Part shown: positions 18,826 through 28,242 of the stretch, piece by piece
Layout: the number at the start of each line of letters is the position of its first letter
How positions within the stretch are numbered: the first letter of the stretch is position 1
From: Chitinophaga ginsengisegetis
Lineage (GTDB): Bacteria; Bacteroidota; Bacteroidia; Chitinophagales; Chitinophagaceae
DNA length: 64,000 nucleotides
Direction of reading: 5' to 3'
NCBI RefSeq assembly: GCF_900168065.1
Contig: NZ_FUZZ01000002.1
Coordinates: forward strand, 310,001-374,000
Notes under the pieces: generated by a model
Seen by the model: the letters and a program-made list of their open reading frames with translations, nothing else
The model's database searches: none
Told to the model about the DNA's origin: nothing
Position numbers and translations under genes: made by a program

Positions 18826-19776
18826 ATGAAAAGATCCGTACTGTACTTAGCCCTGGGAACCGCCCTTCTCACCACGTTTGTGTCATGTAATGAAACTGGT
18901 AAAAAAGACAGCAACGCAGCGTACGAAGATAAATCTGCATCTTCGGCAAATGACGTAATTGAGTACACCAACCTGATTGTAGACCTGTCTAACAAAAATT
19001 CCGACTACGTAGAGCGGCTGGTTAATAACGCCGACCGTGTAACCGAATTGCTGTCTCGCAACGGCAATCCTGCCTTCCTCAGCAGTATCATCAAACCCAT
19101 TATGATCAGTATGATCAGTCATGGAAAGGTGAAAGTGGAAGAACCGGTAGATGCCTTAAATAAGGCAGATCAACAGTTTTTTAAAGAAAAGGTAGCCAGC
19201 TTCAAAGGCTCGTTCGACAAGTTAAAAACTACGTACGCCCAACTGGATGATTACCTGAAAGCACAGGACTATAAAGACGATAAAGGCGCAAAGGGCCTGG
19301 CACTGGCAGATTCTATCCGCAACAACGCCCAGGTATTTTTTGAACAGAAAGCCGTCCTGATGAAAAGAGTAAGTGAAGTAGCAGATGCCAGTGAGGCGAT
19401 CATTCTGAAAGACAGCCCCATAAAAGAATATGTACTGGCTATGAAAGCAGATATGCAGTCGGTACGCGATTACATTAACCTGCTGGGAGAAGGCGGTGCA
19501 GACTTCGCAAAGATCAGCGACAAAGCACAGGCGGCCTATGATGCATTGGAAAAAAGCCAGGCAGCGCATGCCGGTATAGATATGGCCAACGCAGCAAAAG
19601 AAAGCAAAGACGGATACTACAAGAACTTCTACGATAGCTTTCATCAGTTCCTGCTGACAGCAAAAAGGATCATGCGTGACGCCAGGGAAAAAGGCGAAAT
19701 GACCGACAGTCAGCTCGAAAGCCTCGACAGCGCGCTCGATACCATGATTGGCAGGTACAACAGCTTCACAAAATAA
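18826..19776 (+). CDS. Lipoprotein, DUF3829-like
   Basis: About 316 residues from the ATG at 18826 (MKRSVLYLAL), which gives a proper lipoprotein signal ending in TFVSC. The 11 extra in-frame codons upstream would spoil it. The mature part is predicted to be almost all helical, with a DVIEYTNLIVDLSNKN start and a KNFYDSFHQFLLTAKRIMRDA end that resemble the DUF3829/YiiG-like family. The function of that family is unknown. The gene is single, with its own promoter, and ends at a bidirectional terminator. Confidence 0.8.
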   Translation: MKRSVLYLALGTALLTTFVSCNETGKKDSNAAYEDKSASSANDVIEYTNLIVDLSNKNSDYVERLVNNADRVTELLSRNGNPAFLSSIIKPIMISMISHGKVKVEEPVDALNKADQQFFKEKVASFKGSFDKLKTTYAQLDDYLKAQDYKDDKGAKGLALADSIRNNAQVFFEQKAVLMKRVSEVADASEAIILKDSPIKEYVLAMKADMQSVRDYINLLGEGGADFAKISDKAQAAYDALEKSQAAHAGIDMANAAKESKDGYYKNFYDSFHQFLLTAKRIMRDAREKGEMTDSQLESLDSALDTMIGRYNSFTK

Positions 19777-19782
19777 AATAAC

Positions 19783-19817
19783 AATGGGTAGATATCCAGC
19801 GTGGATATCTACCCATT
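19783..19817. terminator. Bidirectional stem-loop terminator between convergent genes
   Basis: A perfect 16-bp inverted repeat (19783-19798 and 19802-19817; core GGGTAGATATCCA) with a 3-base GCG loop. It lies 6 bases after the stop of the plus-strand lipoprotein and 14 bases after the stop of the minus-strand TlpA gene. It has short T/A runs on both sides, so it can serve both transcripts. Confidence 0.8.
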
Positions 19818-19831
19818 TATCTTAGCGGTGA

Positions 19832-20932
19832 CTATTTCTTAAATACTTCTTCCAACTTCTTCTCTAATTCTTCTCCGCGTAAATTCTGTGCGATTATTTT
19901 CCCACTGCCGTCAACAATAAAGTTGGCAGGAATACCTGAAATACCAAACTCCAATACAGGAGCACTTTTCCAGCCTTTCAAATCTGATACGTGTGTCCAC
20001 GTTAGTCCGTCTTTACCTACCGCTTTCAGCCAGGCTTTTTTATCAGTATCCAGTGATACACCGAGAATATCAAAACCCTGATCATGGAAGCGCTGATATG
20101 CTTTTACTACGTTGGGATTTTCTGCACGGCAGGGCCCACACCAGCTGGCCCAGAAATCCACCAGTACTATCTTCCCTTTAAAGTCGGTCAACTTCACCAG
20201 CTTACCGGTGCTATCAGGCAGCGACATTGCCGGACGGGCGCCCACGCTCATCTTAGCGTGTTTATCCATCGAGGCTTTGATGGCCAGGCCGTAGTCTGTT
20301 TTCTTTGCCGCGTCGGTCAGCAGTTTATAGGCAGCCGCCGCTTTTTCCGGATAAGAATAATTGATATACCTGTCCACGATCACAAATGCGGCCATTGGCG
20401 AACCGGGATAACGCTTTACAAAAGCGGTAACAGCGCTATCCAGTTCTTTATCCAGAGCAGCCAATCCGGCTGTTACGGCCTTTTTCTCCACACTGTCTTT
20501 GCTTTTCTCTGCCGCATCCGAACGCTGATATAATTTGCCTGCCTTCTGCCGTATTGCTTCCCATGTTTCTGCCCATCCGGTGTATAAAGGCTGATTTGCC
20601 GAACCGGTTATTTTTGCGGCGCCCATAGAATCCTTATAGGCGGTAATGGTGATAGTGTTGTTTTCCAGGAAAAACGATATCCCATTATATTTTGAAGCGG
20701 CCGTCCATATCGAATACAATTGCGGTGAGCCCACCTTTCCTTTAAACGTAAATTTCCCGTTCTTCAGCACAGTGGAATCCGGCTCATGACCGGGCAGCAT
20801 AAAAGTATTCAGGTATACTTTACCGGTGTCCTCTCCGTGGATAACGCCATTAATCGTATAGCCTTTACCGTTCTGTGCCTGTACCGACAGTATACCAATA
20901 GTGGCTGCCAACAAGGCGATTGATTTCTTCAT
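19832..20932 (-). CDS. TlpA-family thiol:disulfide oxidoreductase with DUF4369-like N-terminal domain
   Basis: A 366-residue exported protein with signal peptide IGILSVQAQ. It has a beta-rich DUF4369-like domain (about 25-110), a helical linker, and a thioredoxin-fold TlpA/AhpC-TSA domain (about 230-364) with the redox pair C265-C268 in WASWCGPC. It probably acts as a periplasmic reductase. It is the last gene of the first SusCD operon, 21 bases after the PKD-like gene, which suggests that the imported substrate or its binding proteins need thiol chemistry. A close paralog with the same WASWCGPCRAENPNVVKAY motif is encoded at 48.5 kb. Confidence 0.92.
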   Translation of the reverse strand: MKKSIALLAATIGILSVQAQNGKGYTINGVIHGEDTGKVYLNTFMLPGHEPDSTVLKNGKFTFKGKVGSPQLYSIWTAASKYNGISFFLENNTITITAYKDSMGAAKITGSANQPLYTGWAETWEAIRQKAGKLYQRSDAAEKSKDSVEKKAVTAGLAALDKELDSAVTAFVKRYPGSPMAAFVIVDRYINYSYPEKAAAAYKLLTDAAKKTDYGLAIKASMDKHAKMSVGARPAMSLPDSTGKLVKLTDFKGKIVLVDFWASWCGPCRAENPNVVKAYQRFHDQGFDILGVSLDTDKKAWLKAVGKDGLTWTHVSDLKGWKSAPVLEFGISGIPANFIVDGSGKIIAQNLRGEELEKKLEEVFKK

Positions 20933-20953
20933 ATTAATAGTGGGTTTTGATGG

Positions 20954-22408
20954 TTATGCTGCTTTATAGGTCATGCTTACAATTTTGCCAAAACCTGTGA
21001 ATACCTTTACATTCTGAAAATCGCCCAGGGGACTGATCCTGTAGCGGTACAATTTTCCCTCCGTACCGTTCCAGGTGCCTACCATTACATCGTCGCCGGT
21101 ACATTGGAAGTAAGTCACCTGCTCTCCTGCTGCAATGGCCTTAATGGCCCTTGCTTTGCCAGAGGGAATATCATACAGGTAAATGTTGCCATTAACGAGA
21201 AAATAGATCTGCTGTAATTTTTTGGAGCTGGTCATTTTAGTGAAGGCTGCCAGTTCAGGAGCATCGCCCGTGATCAGTTTTTTTCCGACGGTGGGGTCCG
21301 AGCGGTTGCCATCTATCTGATATAAATAATAATTACTGTTATCCTTAAAGATAGCATTATTCAGGAAAGGCGCATTTCCCTGGTCCATTGCAAGGAGATC
21401 CATCCCGATGTTACGCATATCAAAGTAACTACCCGGCTCCGGTGCGCTGAAAGCCACCAGGGAAGGGATCAGGGAAGCACCCGACAGGTATACAAAGCCT
21501 TTGCTTTTTGTATCAAAAAAGATAGCGGAATAAGGTGTTTTTTCACCGGTGTAGGGTTGCGGACCGACCCCTACATAAGAAGAAAAATAATAGTTATCGC
21601 CTTTGCCTCCCGGGAAAGGAAGTGTATTCATATATTTTACATCTCCCGGAAAACCTCCGGCAACACGTACATTCAGAAGACCATCGTTAATCATGATATT
21701 CGTCCCGTCATCGATTTGTCTGAACTTTTGCGGATGGAACACTGGCGGTGTTTCCCAGAACCAACTGGTGTAGTCTGTGAGTTTTGTCATTTCTGTATAC
21801 TCCAGTTCTATGGCGTTATCAGCGCCAAACATCCACACCGATTTAGCGCCATAAAAGTTAGTGGTAGCTACCTGCACCGGTGCATTCAGTACATAGTCTT
21901 TATTCAGTTCTGTGAAAATATGATGGAAGGAGGTATCTGTGTTCAGGATGATGCTCATATCTGTTTTACCGGCTACATCTTCCATTACCAGCCATCCTTC
22001 GCTGAAGCGGTTAATGACTTTCAGGTTGAAGAACTTAAAGTAAGAAACACCGGAGGCTTTCACGGTTACTTTATAAATGAGCCTGTAAATGCCAGGTTTC
22101 ACACGGATAGCCTGGTGAAGGTAACGGGTGCTGTCCAGGATATATACCGGGTAAGCATCTTCCGAATCATTCTGGTGGATGCTCCATTCATATACCAGTC
22201 CATCTTTGTCTGACGGTAAAGCCTCTTTAATATCGGGCCTCACAGTTAATGTATCAAACTGCAGTACGGCATCTACTGCGGTGGTATCAGAGATACTCAG
22301 CACATTAATAGGAATAATATCTTTATTGCTCCTGTCTTTCAGGCAACCGGACAGCGTAAGCATTACCAGCATTAAAACACATAACCAATTATATACTGAC
22401 AATTTCAT
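20954..22408 (-). CDS. PKD-like family lipoprotein
   Basis: A 484-residue lipoprotein (lipobox LTLSGCLKD) that starts with a PKD-like beta-sandwich (PDIKEALPSDKDGLVYEWSI and a YRLIYKVTVK strand, about 55-125), followed by a propeller-like region to the C-terminus. Such proteins are found next to SusD and DUF4843 genes in Chitinophaga-type genomes and are probably surface-exposed substrate-binding accessories. The exact ligand is unknown. It is cotranscribed with DUF4843 upstream (36-base gap) and TlpA downstream (21-base gap). Confidence 0.8.
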   Translation of the reverse strand: MKLSVYNWLCVLMLVMLTLSGCLKDRSNKDIIPINVLSISDTTAVDAVLQFDTLTVRPDIKEALPSDKDGLVYEWSIHQNDSEDAYPVYILDSTRYLHQAIRVKPGIYRLIYKVTVKASGVSYFKFFNLKVINRFSEGWLVMEDVAGKTDMSIILNTDTSFHHIFTELNKDYVLNAPVQVATTNFYGAKSVWMFGADNAIELEYTEMTKLTDYTSWFWETPPVFHPQKFRQIDDGTNIMINDGLLNVRVAGGFPGDVKYMNTLPFPGGKGDNYYFSSYVGVGPQPYTGEKTPYSAIFFDTKSKGFVYLSGASLIPSLVAFSAPEPGSYFDMRNIGMDLLAMDQGNAPFLNNAIFKDNSNYYLYQIDGNRSDPTVGKKLITGDAPELAAFTKMTSSKKLQQIYFLVNGNIYLYDIPSGKARAIKAIAAGEQVTYFQCTGDDVMVGTWNGTEGKLYRYRISPLGDFQNVKVFTGFGKIVSMTYKAA

Positions 22409-22444
22409 ATTGCAACTTTTAGGATAAAGAAATAAGAATGCAGA

Positions 22445-23143
22445 TTAAATAGCAGGAAAAGTAACCCGGTTGCCATTTTCATCTATCAGCGGTCCGTTTG
22501 TATTTTCGTACCTGATCAGTTCTACACGCATCTTTTGCAGGATAGACATGATCTCCGAGAATTGCGCGCCTGTTCCCATTGTGATAGCGGTGGTACCTAA
22601 CCGCGATACCATGAACTGATGCTTGGTGAGTGAATAGGCACCGTAGAAGAAATCGCTCCAATCGGCGGGCTTCAGCAGCATATCCGTTATCCTTATCTGG
22701 TATTTAAGGCTGTTGGCGAATCCTGCGGCAAAGTCATCGGAAGAGGCTATACGAAAATAAACAGAGAACACTTTATCTTTCATATCCGGGGTACGGAAAA
22801 GGTATACCGGGAACTTTATAGCATATTCACCTGCTTTTATAACGGCAGGGCCTATATCAAAATGTTTTCCTTTCACGGCGGTAGAGCTGTCTGCTATTAC
22901 CAGGTTAAATTTCCTGTCGGCATCAGTGGCCAGCCCGGTGATCCGGATATTGAGGTACACGGTATCTCTCAATACGGTATCTGGTTTTACCACAAATGTG
23001 TAATTGATACTATCGGGCAATACGAAATCCCGGGAGAAGTAGATAGCAGGCGGTTCTTTGTACATCAGCCGCTCTTCTTTTCCACATGCACTTATCAGCA
23101 GGTATAATATGGCTGTTGCTATCAGCCGGTTAATATTTTTCAT
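22445..23143 (-). CDS. DUF4843 domain lipoprotein
   Basis: A 232-residue lipoprotein with a short signal ending LLISACGKE. The rest is beta-rich, with YKEPPAIYFSRD at the mature N-terminus, typical of DUF4843, which is found almost only beside SusD-like genes in Bacteroidota. Function unknown; probably a surface accessory of the SusCD transporter. It lies 30 bases after the SusD gene in the same operon. Confidence 0.82.
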   Translation of the reverse strand: MKNINRLIATAILYLLISACGKEERLMYKEPPAIYFSRDFVLPDSINYTFVVKPDTVLRDTVYLNIRITGLATDADRKFNLVIADSSTAVKGKHFDIGPAVIKAGEYAIKFPVYLFRTPDMKDKVFSVYFRIASSDDFAAGFANSLKYQIRITDMLLKPADWSDFFYGAYSLTKHQFMVSRLGTTAITMGTGAQFSEIMSILQKMRVELIRYENTNGPLIDENGNRVTFPAI

Positions 23144-23173
23144 GTTTAATGATTTAAAGAGATGCAGAGATGA

Positions 23174-24604
23174 TTACTTTCCAAACTCGATTTCCTGGTT
23201 AGGCAATGGCAGTACGTACTGCGTATTATTGATGGTACCATTGAGGGCACCTTCAATTTTAGCCAGATTTAACCGTTTGTAATAATAGAAGAGTTGGCCT
23301 ACGCAGATAAAGTCCCTGCGGTATTCTTTAAATATTTCATTCTGCAAAGCAGCAGCATCCAGTCCTGCCTGTAGTTCTATAATGTTCCTGGCGGCACGGA
23401 TCCTGTTCAGCCATTTGAGTCCTTCAGCAGGAGACGGCTCGCTTTCTGCGGCGATGTAATACATTTCTGACAGGGAAAGCACCGGTATTCTTTTCTTTAG
23501 TGACTCCCTGTTTTCATCTACCTGCCAGAGCTTACTGGGGAAGATAATACCATTGCTTACGCTCCACAGGCTATTACTTACAAAGCGGATGTCGGTGCTA
23601 CCACCTGCTGCGGTTTCAAACACGGCCTTTCTGCGTTCTTCCGTGATCGTAAATTTCTTATACATTTTATCACCGGTGGCCATCATGAAATAGCTGCTCA
23701 CGGGGTCTCTCAGCTTAGATACATAGATAGAGAAAATGTGTTCCGGTGTAAAGGTCCTGTTGAGATCAGCAGCATTGGTTGTTAATTCACCGGAAGTAAT
23801 AAAGCGGAAATTATTGCTGGCAATTACTTCTTTTGCATAAGCCAGTGCCTGTACTTTGTTGTTATTGTAGAGATATAATCTTGCCAGTAATGCTTTTACC
23901 GCCCAATAGTTCATGCGGTTGCTGCGGAAGGCGAGAAAGTCGTCGTTACCGCCGGGGTTGCTCATTTGCGGATATACTTTCAGCAGCGTTTCTGCTTCTT
24001 TCAGGTCTTTTTCACATAATGCAATCACCTCGCTTACTGTCAGGCGCGCCTGTGGTGTTACCGTAAAGGCTGTCATATAAGGAATGGCAGTGGCAGTAGC
24101 ATCTGATTTAGGAGAAGGCGCGTATAAGCGCAGCAGATCAAAGTGTATAAACGCCCGCAACGCCAGCGCTTCACCCTTGATAATATTATAGTTATCTGCT
24201 GTAAAGACTGATTTTTTACTGTCGATGTTTTTCAGGATATAATTTGTTTGCGCGATGGTAGCATACATATTACTCCAGATGTTGTTGATGATGTCTGTTA
24301 TACCGGCATTGCTATACTGGTAGGTAGCGGCATAGAAAAAGTCGTGGTCTATTTTCGTGGTATTGTCGTATCCCTGCGACAGCACTTCCAGGAAACTGAA
24401 AGTCAGGTTACCACCGTAGAGTTGCCCGTCTGCTGCTTTCTGATAGCTGCCATACAGCGCATCTTTGAAACCCTGTTCGGTAGAAAACTGTTCTGATTCC
24501 TTGATTTCGGTTTTGGGTCTTACATCCAGCCATTTCTTGCAGGAAGTAAGTGTGAGTGAGGCGACGGAAGCCACCAGGAAAAATATATTGCGTAGATGTT
24601 TCAT
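23174..24604 (-). CDS. SusD/RagB-like nutrient-binding lipoprotein
   Basis: A 476-residue lipoprotein (signal SLTLTSCKKWLDVRPK) with the SusD fold. The N-terminal domain has YGSYQKAADGQLYGG and NYNIIKGEALALRAFIHFDLLRLYAP (TPR-like helices, family signature), and the C-terminal segment has LSEMYYIAAESEP and FKEYRRDFICVGQLFYYYKR. It caps the SusC channel and binds the substrate. The gene starts 18 bases after the SusC stop. Confidence 0.94.
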   Translation of the reverse strand: MKHLRNIFFLVASVASLTLTSCKKWLDVRPKTEIKESEQFSTEQGFKDALYGSYQKAADGQLYGGNLTFSFLEVLSQGYDNTTKIDHDFFYAATYQYSNAGITDIINNIWSNMYATIAQTNYILKNIDSKKSVFTADNYNIIKGEALALRAFIHFDLLRLYAPSPKSDATATAIPYMTAFTVTPQARLTVSEVIALCEKDLKEAETLLKVYPQMSNPGGNDDFLAFRSNRMNYWAVKALLARLYLYNNNKVQALAYAKEVIASNNFRFITSGELTTNAADLNRTFTPEHIFSIYVSKLRDPVSSYFMMATGDKMYKKFTITEERRKAVFETAAGGSTDIRFVSNSLWSVSNGIIFPSKLWQVDENRESLKKRIPVLSLSEMYYIAAESEPSPAEGLKWLNRIRAARNIIELQAGLDAAALQNEIFKEYRRDFICVGQLFYYYKRLNLAKIEGALNGTINNTQYVLPLPNQEIEFGK

Positions 24605-24622
24605 GTTCAGATCCTCTTAAAA

Positions 24623-27600
24623 TTAAAAAGTGGTTTGTAACTGTAAAGTGAAGCTGCGGCTGAAAGGATAATCCAGTCCTCTTTCCCGCTTAATGCTGGA
24701 CCACCAGAACAGCTGGTTGGTGAAGAGGGTGATTTTGGTATCGTGCAGGCGTAACCGTGCGTTCTGCGCATCACTTAAGCGGTAATACAGCGAGGCGCTT
24801 TCGAGGCTCAGCCAGTCGTCTTTCTGTACAAAGCGGGAAGTGGCATAGGTGATAGTGTTAATAGTATACCCGTTATTATCCACAATACCTTTATAAAAAG
24901 TTACGTCACCTGGTTTTTTCCAGCGCTCTTCAAATACGCGGCGGTCCACATTAAATCTCATGTCAGCGCTTTCTACCCTGTCAACCAGTGTTTGATTGTA
25001 GGTATAGCCGCCAAACCGGTACCGGAAATAGAGATTTACCCCAATGCCTCTTTTTTCAAAATTGGTTCCGAAGGTTCCTTCCAGTGTGGAGCGGGCATCT
25101 CCTACTATTACCTGGTCCAGCGGATCATACACGGTAGTAGTGGTCCCGTTGCGGGTACGGAAAATTTCCCTGCCGGTAGAAGGATCGATGCCCAGCGATG
25201 GTACTGCCCAGATGGCCGTGGTGCTGCGGCCTTCGGCAAACCGGGCCAGCGGTGTGGTGCTGAGTGAGTCTGTATTTCTCTTGTTTAACTGTTCGAGGGT
25301 ATTGGAGATTTTTTCAATTTTATTCTGCACATGGAATCCGTTGGCAAAAACGGACCAGCTGTCGCGGTTACGCGAATTAGAGAAAATGGTATAGCGCAAA
25401 TTTACTTCATACCCTTTGCTTACTACGTCGCCCATGTTATCCATATACATGGAAAACCCGGTAGATGGGGCGGTGGTGATAGATACCACGGAGCCTTTTG
25501 TTTTCTCTTCAAAATAGTTGGCGCTAATATCCAGTCGTCTGAAAAAAGTACCGTCAATACCAAAGTTGCTTTTGGCAGTTTGCTGCCAGGCAAGATTAGG
25601 GTTGCCAAAACCCAGCAGGGAGGTACCGAGGTGATATAAATAGTCCTGGTCGGTATAATACTTACTGGTAGTAAGACCGAGGTAGCTGGCAAAATTGGAG
25701 GAGCCGGTATAACCATACGAGTAGCGGAGTTTCAGCCGGTTGATAGCAGTACTGTTTTCCAGGAATTTTTCTTTATGAAGATTCCATCCGCCTCCTACGC
25801 TCCAGAAAGAGGCAAAGCGTTTGTTGGCGCCAAACTGGGAAGAACCATCCAGACGGTAGGAAACATCCAGCAGGTAGCGGTTATCGTATGCGTAACTCAC
25901 GTTGGCGAAATATCCCAGCAGGCGGGTAAGTCCTTCTCCGCCGAATGGCCGCGAACCCGCTTTATAGCCGTTTCCCAATGTCACCTGGTCCAGTTTATCA
26001 TTCGGGAATCCGTTGATAGTATAGGATTCTGAAGTAAGTTTATCCTGGCGCAGGGTAGTACCCACTGACCCGAAAAACATATGTGATCCGAAGGATTTGT
26101 TCAGGTCGATGGTGAAAGCTCCATCAATCGTGTTCCTGAAGCCATAACCTTTGGTGTAAGATCCTTTTTCATAATAGCGTTCCACGGGAATACTATCGAA
26201 GGCCGTATGCTGGGCCGGGAGGAACCTGTCGCCCCCGGTGGTGGTGCGCTGATAGGCAAAGCGGCCGGTAAAGCGCAGCCATTCTTTTGCCTGCCACTGT
26301 GCAAAGAAGTTGTTGGTGATATTTTGCTGCCTGGACTCGTCTACTGTATGCAGCGACACATTATAAACCGGGTTCAGTTGTGAAGCCAGCCGTGCGTCAT
26401 CAAAGAAGCGGATATCTTCCAGGTAGTATTTGGGATTACCGTTCGCATCGTAAGGCGACCAGTAAGGATTTAATTTAGTATAAGTATAAAATGAACCATA
26501 GGGTGAGTTAACTGCCTTGTTGAAATTGAGTGTGAGATCATTTCTGAATAAAAAGTTTTTATACCGGTAGGACAAATACGTGTTGCCGGAAATATTCTGC
26601 CGGCTGGAGCCCTTCATAACGCCCTCCGTGGTATTATAAGTACCATTGAGGCCGTACATCACCGATTCTGATCCACCTTCCAGGTATAGGTTATGCGTAC
26701 TGCCGATGCCATTACGCAGGGGTACATTGAGCCAGTCGGTATTGATACCTTTGGCTACTTCCGCCAGGCGGTAGTTATACAGGAAATCTTTTCTTTCCTG
26801 CCAAACGGGGTTGGGATATCCGTTATAAAGACCGGCTTCTTTTTCCAGCTGGAGTTTTTCTTTGGAGTTTACCAGGTCGTAGCCTTTCAGGTCAGGCAGT
26901 TCTGCTACCACACTACCGGTATAGGTTACACGTAAACTGCCTTCGCGGGGCCTTATAGTCTCAATCACAATTACGCCGTTGGCTGCACGGGAACCGTAAA
27001 TAGAGGTAGCTGCCGCATCTTTTAAGATAGTAACCTTTGCGATGCGGTTCATGTCGAAATCGTTTACCCGTTGCAGTGACACCTCAAAGCCGTCCATGAT
27101 AAAGAGCGGTGTGTTGGGGCTGGTAGTAAAGTCGTATACGTTACTTTGATTAGTCCCGTTCAGGTTGCCGAGGCTGTTACCCCCTCTTACCACTACATTG
27201 GGTAATGCATTGGGGTTGGAACCGGCACCGATATTTTCCGGCATCTGGAAAGAGGGATCCAGTGCACGCAGTGCGCTTAACACACTATTGCCCGATACCT
27301 TGTTCAGTTCTTCTTTTGTATAGGAAGATGCTGCACCGGTGAAGTTTTCCGCCGGCCTGGAAAACAGCCCGGTTACCACTACTGCGTTCAATGACTTCGA
27401 GCTGGTACTGAGTTTAACAGTGAGATTAGCGGATCTGCGCACTTCCACTTCCTTTGTTTCATAGCCTACATAGCTGATGAGCAACGTGGCTTTCCCTCCT
27501 GATACATTCACCGGTATTTTAAAGGCGCCTACTTCGTTGGAAGTGGTGCCGTTCAGTACCTTATTTCCTTTCTCAATAATGGTGGCACCCACAATGTGGT

Positions 27601-28066
27601 CACCACTTTTTTCATCAAGGATACGACCGGTAATAACTGCCTGTTGCTGGAATAATTCAGCGGCTTCATTGCCTGAAATGCCGGGATTGGCATTAGGTTT
27701 TACATACAATACCACGCTGCTGTCCACCTCCCGGTAAGCGAGGTTGGTATTTTCCAATACTGCATTGAGTGTAGCGCTTACGGAGCGGCTGGCGGCAGGG
27801 AGCGTAATATGCTTGTACTTCGCTACTGCGGTAGGCGGGTAGGCAAAAAGAAATCCGCTGGCCTGCTCAATTTTCTTAATAGCGCTGTGAAGGGATTCAT
27901 CTTTGAGGCCCAGTGTAATTGTTTTCTTTCCCAGTTCCTGACCCGACACCGGTGAGGCTATCAGTAGCTGAACGGACAATGCCAGCAGAAAAAAATACAA
28001 GAAAATTATCTTCATAATAAAACCTGTTTTGCCCTTTTTCTTAATGTATGGTTGGTTGATTCGCAT
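24623..28066 (-). CDS. SusC/RagA-like TonB-dependent outer-membrane transporter with STN domain
   Basis: About 1,147 residues. After a long N-terminus and a signal peptide (LIASPVSGQ) come an STN/secretin-type signalling domain (LGLKDESLHSAIKKIEQASG), a CarboxypepD_reg-like domain (AVITGRILDEKSGDHIVGATI), the plug (VVVTGLFSRPAENF, LPNVVVRGGNSL, AATSIYGSRAANGVIVIET) and the beta-barrel ending in LQLQTTF. The STN domain marks it as a signal transducer to the FecR/ECF pair directly upstream. The start is uncertain: ATG at 28064-28066 is given here; 28013-28015 (MKIIFLYFF) gives the minimal signal peptide and 28102 is also in frame. Confidence 0.93.
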   Translation of the reverse strand: MRINQPYIKKKGKTGFIMKIIFLYFFLLALSVQLLIASPVSGQELGKKTITLGLKDESLHSAIKKIEQASGFLFAYPPTAVAKYKHITLPAASRSVSATLNAVLENTNLAYREVDSSVVLYVKPNANPGISGNEAAELFQQQAVITGRILDEKSGDHIVGATIIEKGNKVLNGTTSNEVGAFKIPVNVSGGKATLLISYVGYETKEVEVRRSANLTVKLSTSSKSLNAVVVTGLFSRPAENFTGAASSYTKEELNKVSGNSVLSALRALDPSFQMPENIGAGSNPNALPNVVVRGGNSLGNLNGTNQSNVYDFTTSPNTPLFIMDGFEVSLQRVNDFDMNRIAKVTILKDAAATSIYGSRAANGVIVIETIRPREGSLRVTYTGSVVAELPDLKGYDLVNSKEKLQLEKEAGLYNGYPNPVWQERKDFLYNYRLAEVAKGINTDWLNVPLRNGIGSTHNLYLEGGSESVMYGLNGTYNTTEGVMKGSSRQNISGNTYLSYRYKNFLFRNDLTLNFNKAVNSPYGSFYTYTKLNPYWSPYDANGNPKYYLEDIRFFDDARLASQLNPVYNVSLHTVDESRQQNITNNFFAQWQAKEWLRFTGRFAYQRTTTGGDRFLPAQHTAFDSIPVERYYEKGSYTKGYGFRNTIDGAFTIDLNKSFGSHMFFGSVGTTLRQDKLTSESYTINGFPNDKLDQVTLGNGYKAGSRPFGGEGLTRLLGYFANVSYAYDNRYLLDVSYRLDGSSQFGANKRFASFWSVGGGWNLHKEKFLENSTAINRLKLRYSYGYTGSSNFASYLGLTTSKYYTDQDYLYHLGTSLLGFGNPNLAWQQTAKSNFGIDGTFFRRLDISANYFEEKTKGSVVSITTAPSTGFSMYMDNMGDVVSKGYEVNLRYTIFSNSRNRDSWSVFANGFHVQNKIEKISNTLEQLNKRNTDSLSTTPLARFAEGRSTTAIWAVPSLGIDPSTGREIFRTRNGTTTTVYDPLDQVIVGDARSTLEGTFGTNFEKRGIGVNLYFRYRFGGYTYNQTLVDRVESADMRFNVDRRVFEERWKKPGDVTFYKGIVDNNGYTINTITYATSRFVQKDDWLSLESASLYYRLSDAQNARLRLHDTKITLFTNQLFWWSSIKRERGLDYPFSRSFTLQLQTTF

Positions 28067-28134
28067 AGGGACATAGCGATCCCTCACGGAGATTAGATCC
28101 ATAATTCTGATGGTTGATTTAGATAATTACAATT

Positions 28135-28169
28135 AAAAAAATAGCAGCTACGCGCGGTGCACAACGCGC
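28135..28169 (-). terminator. Possible weak terminator after the fecR-like gene
   Basis: Read on the minus strand, a GC-rich stem (GCGCG/CGCGC at 28152-28156 and 28165-28169, 8-base loop) is followed about 10 bases later by seven T (28135-28141). The spacing is too long for a textbook intrinsic terminator, so partial termination before susC is only a possibility. Confidence 0.3.
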
Positions 28170-28178
28170 CTTACCAGA

Positions 28179-28190
28179 TGAAGATCTTCA
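28179..28190. promoter_or_regulatory. 12-bp perfect palindrome (operator-like) upstream of susC
   Basis: TGAAGATCTTCA is a perfect 12-bp palindrome in the 140-base gap between the FecR-like gene and the SusC gene. No exact TAnnTTTG box is near. Its position fits a dimeric regulator site upstream of the SusC operon, but no protein is assigned. Confidence 0.3.
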
Positions 28191-28242
28191 CCGATGTTAT
28201 ATTCCGTTTATTTGATTGACTACCGTTTTGATAAGTGTTTAT

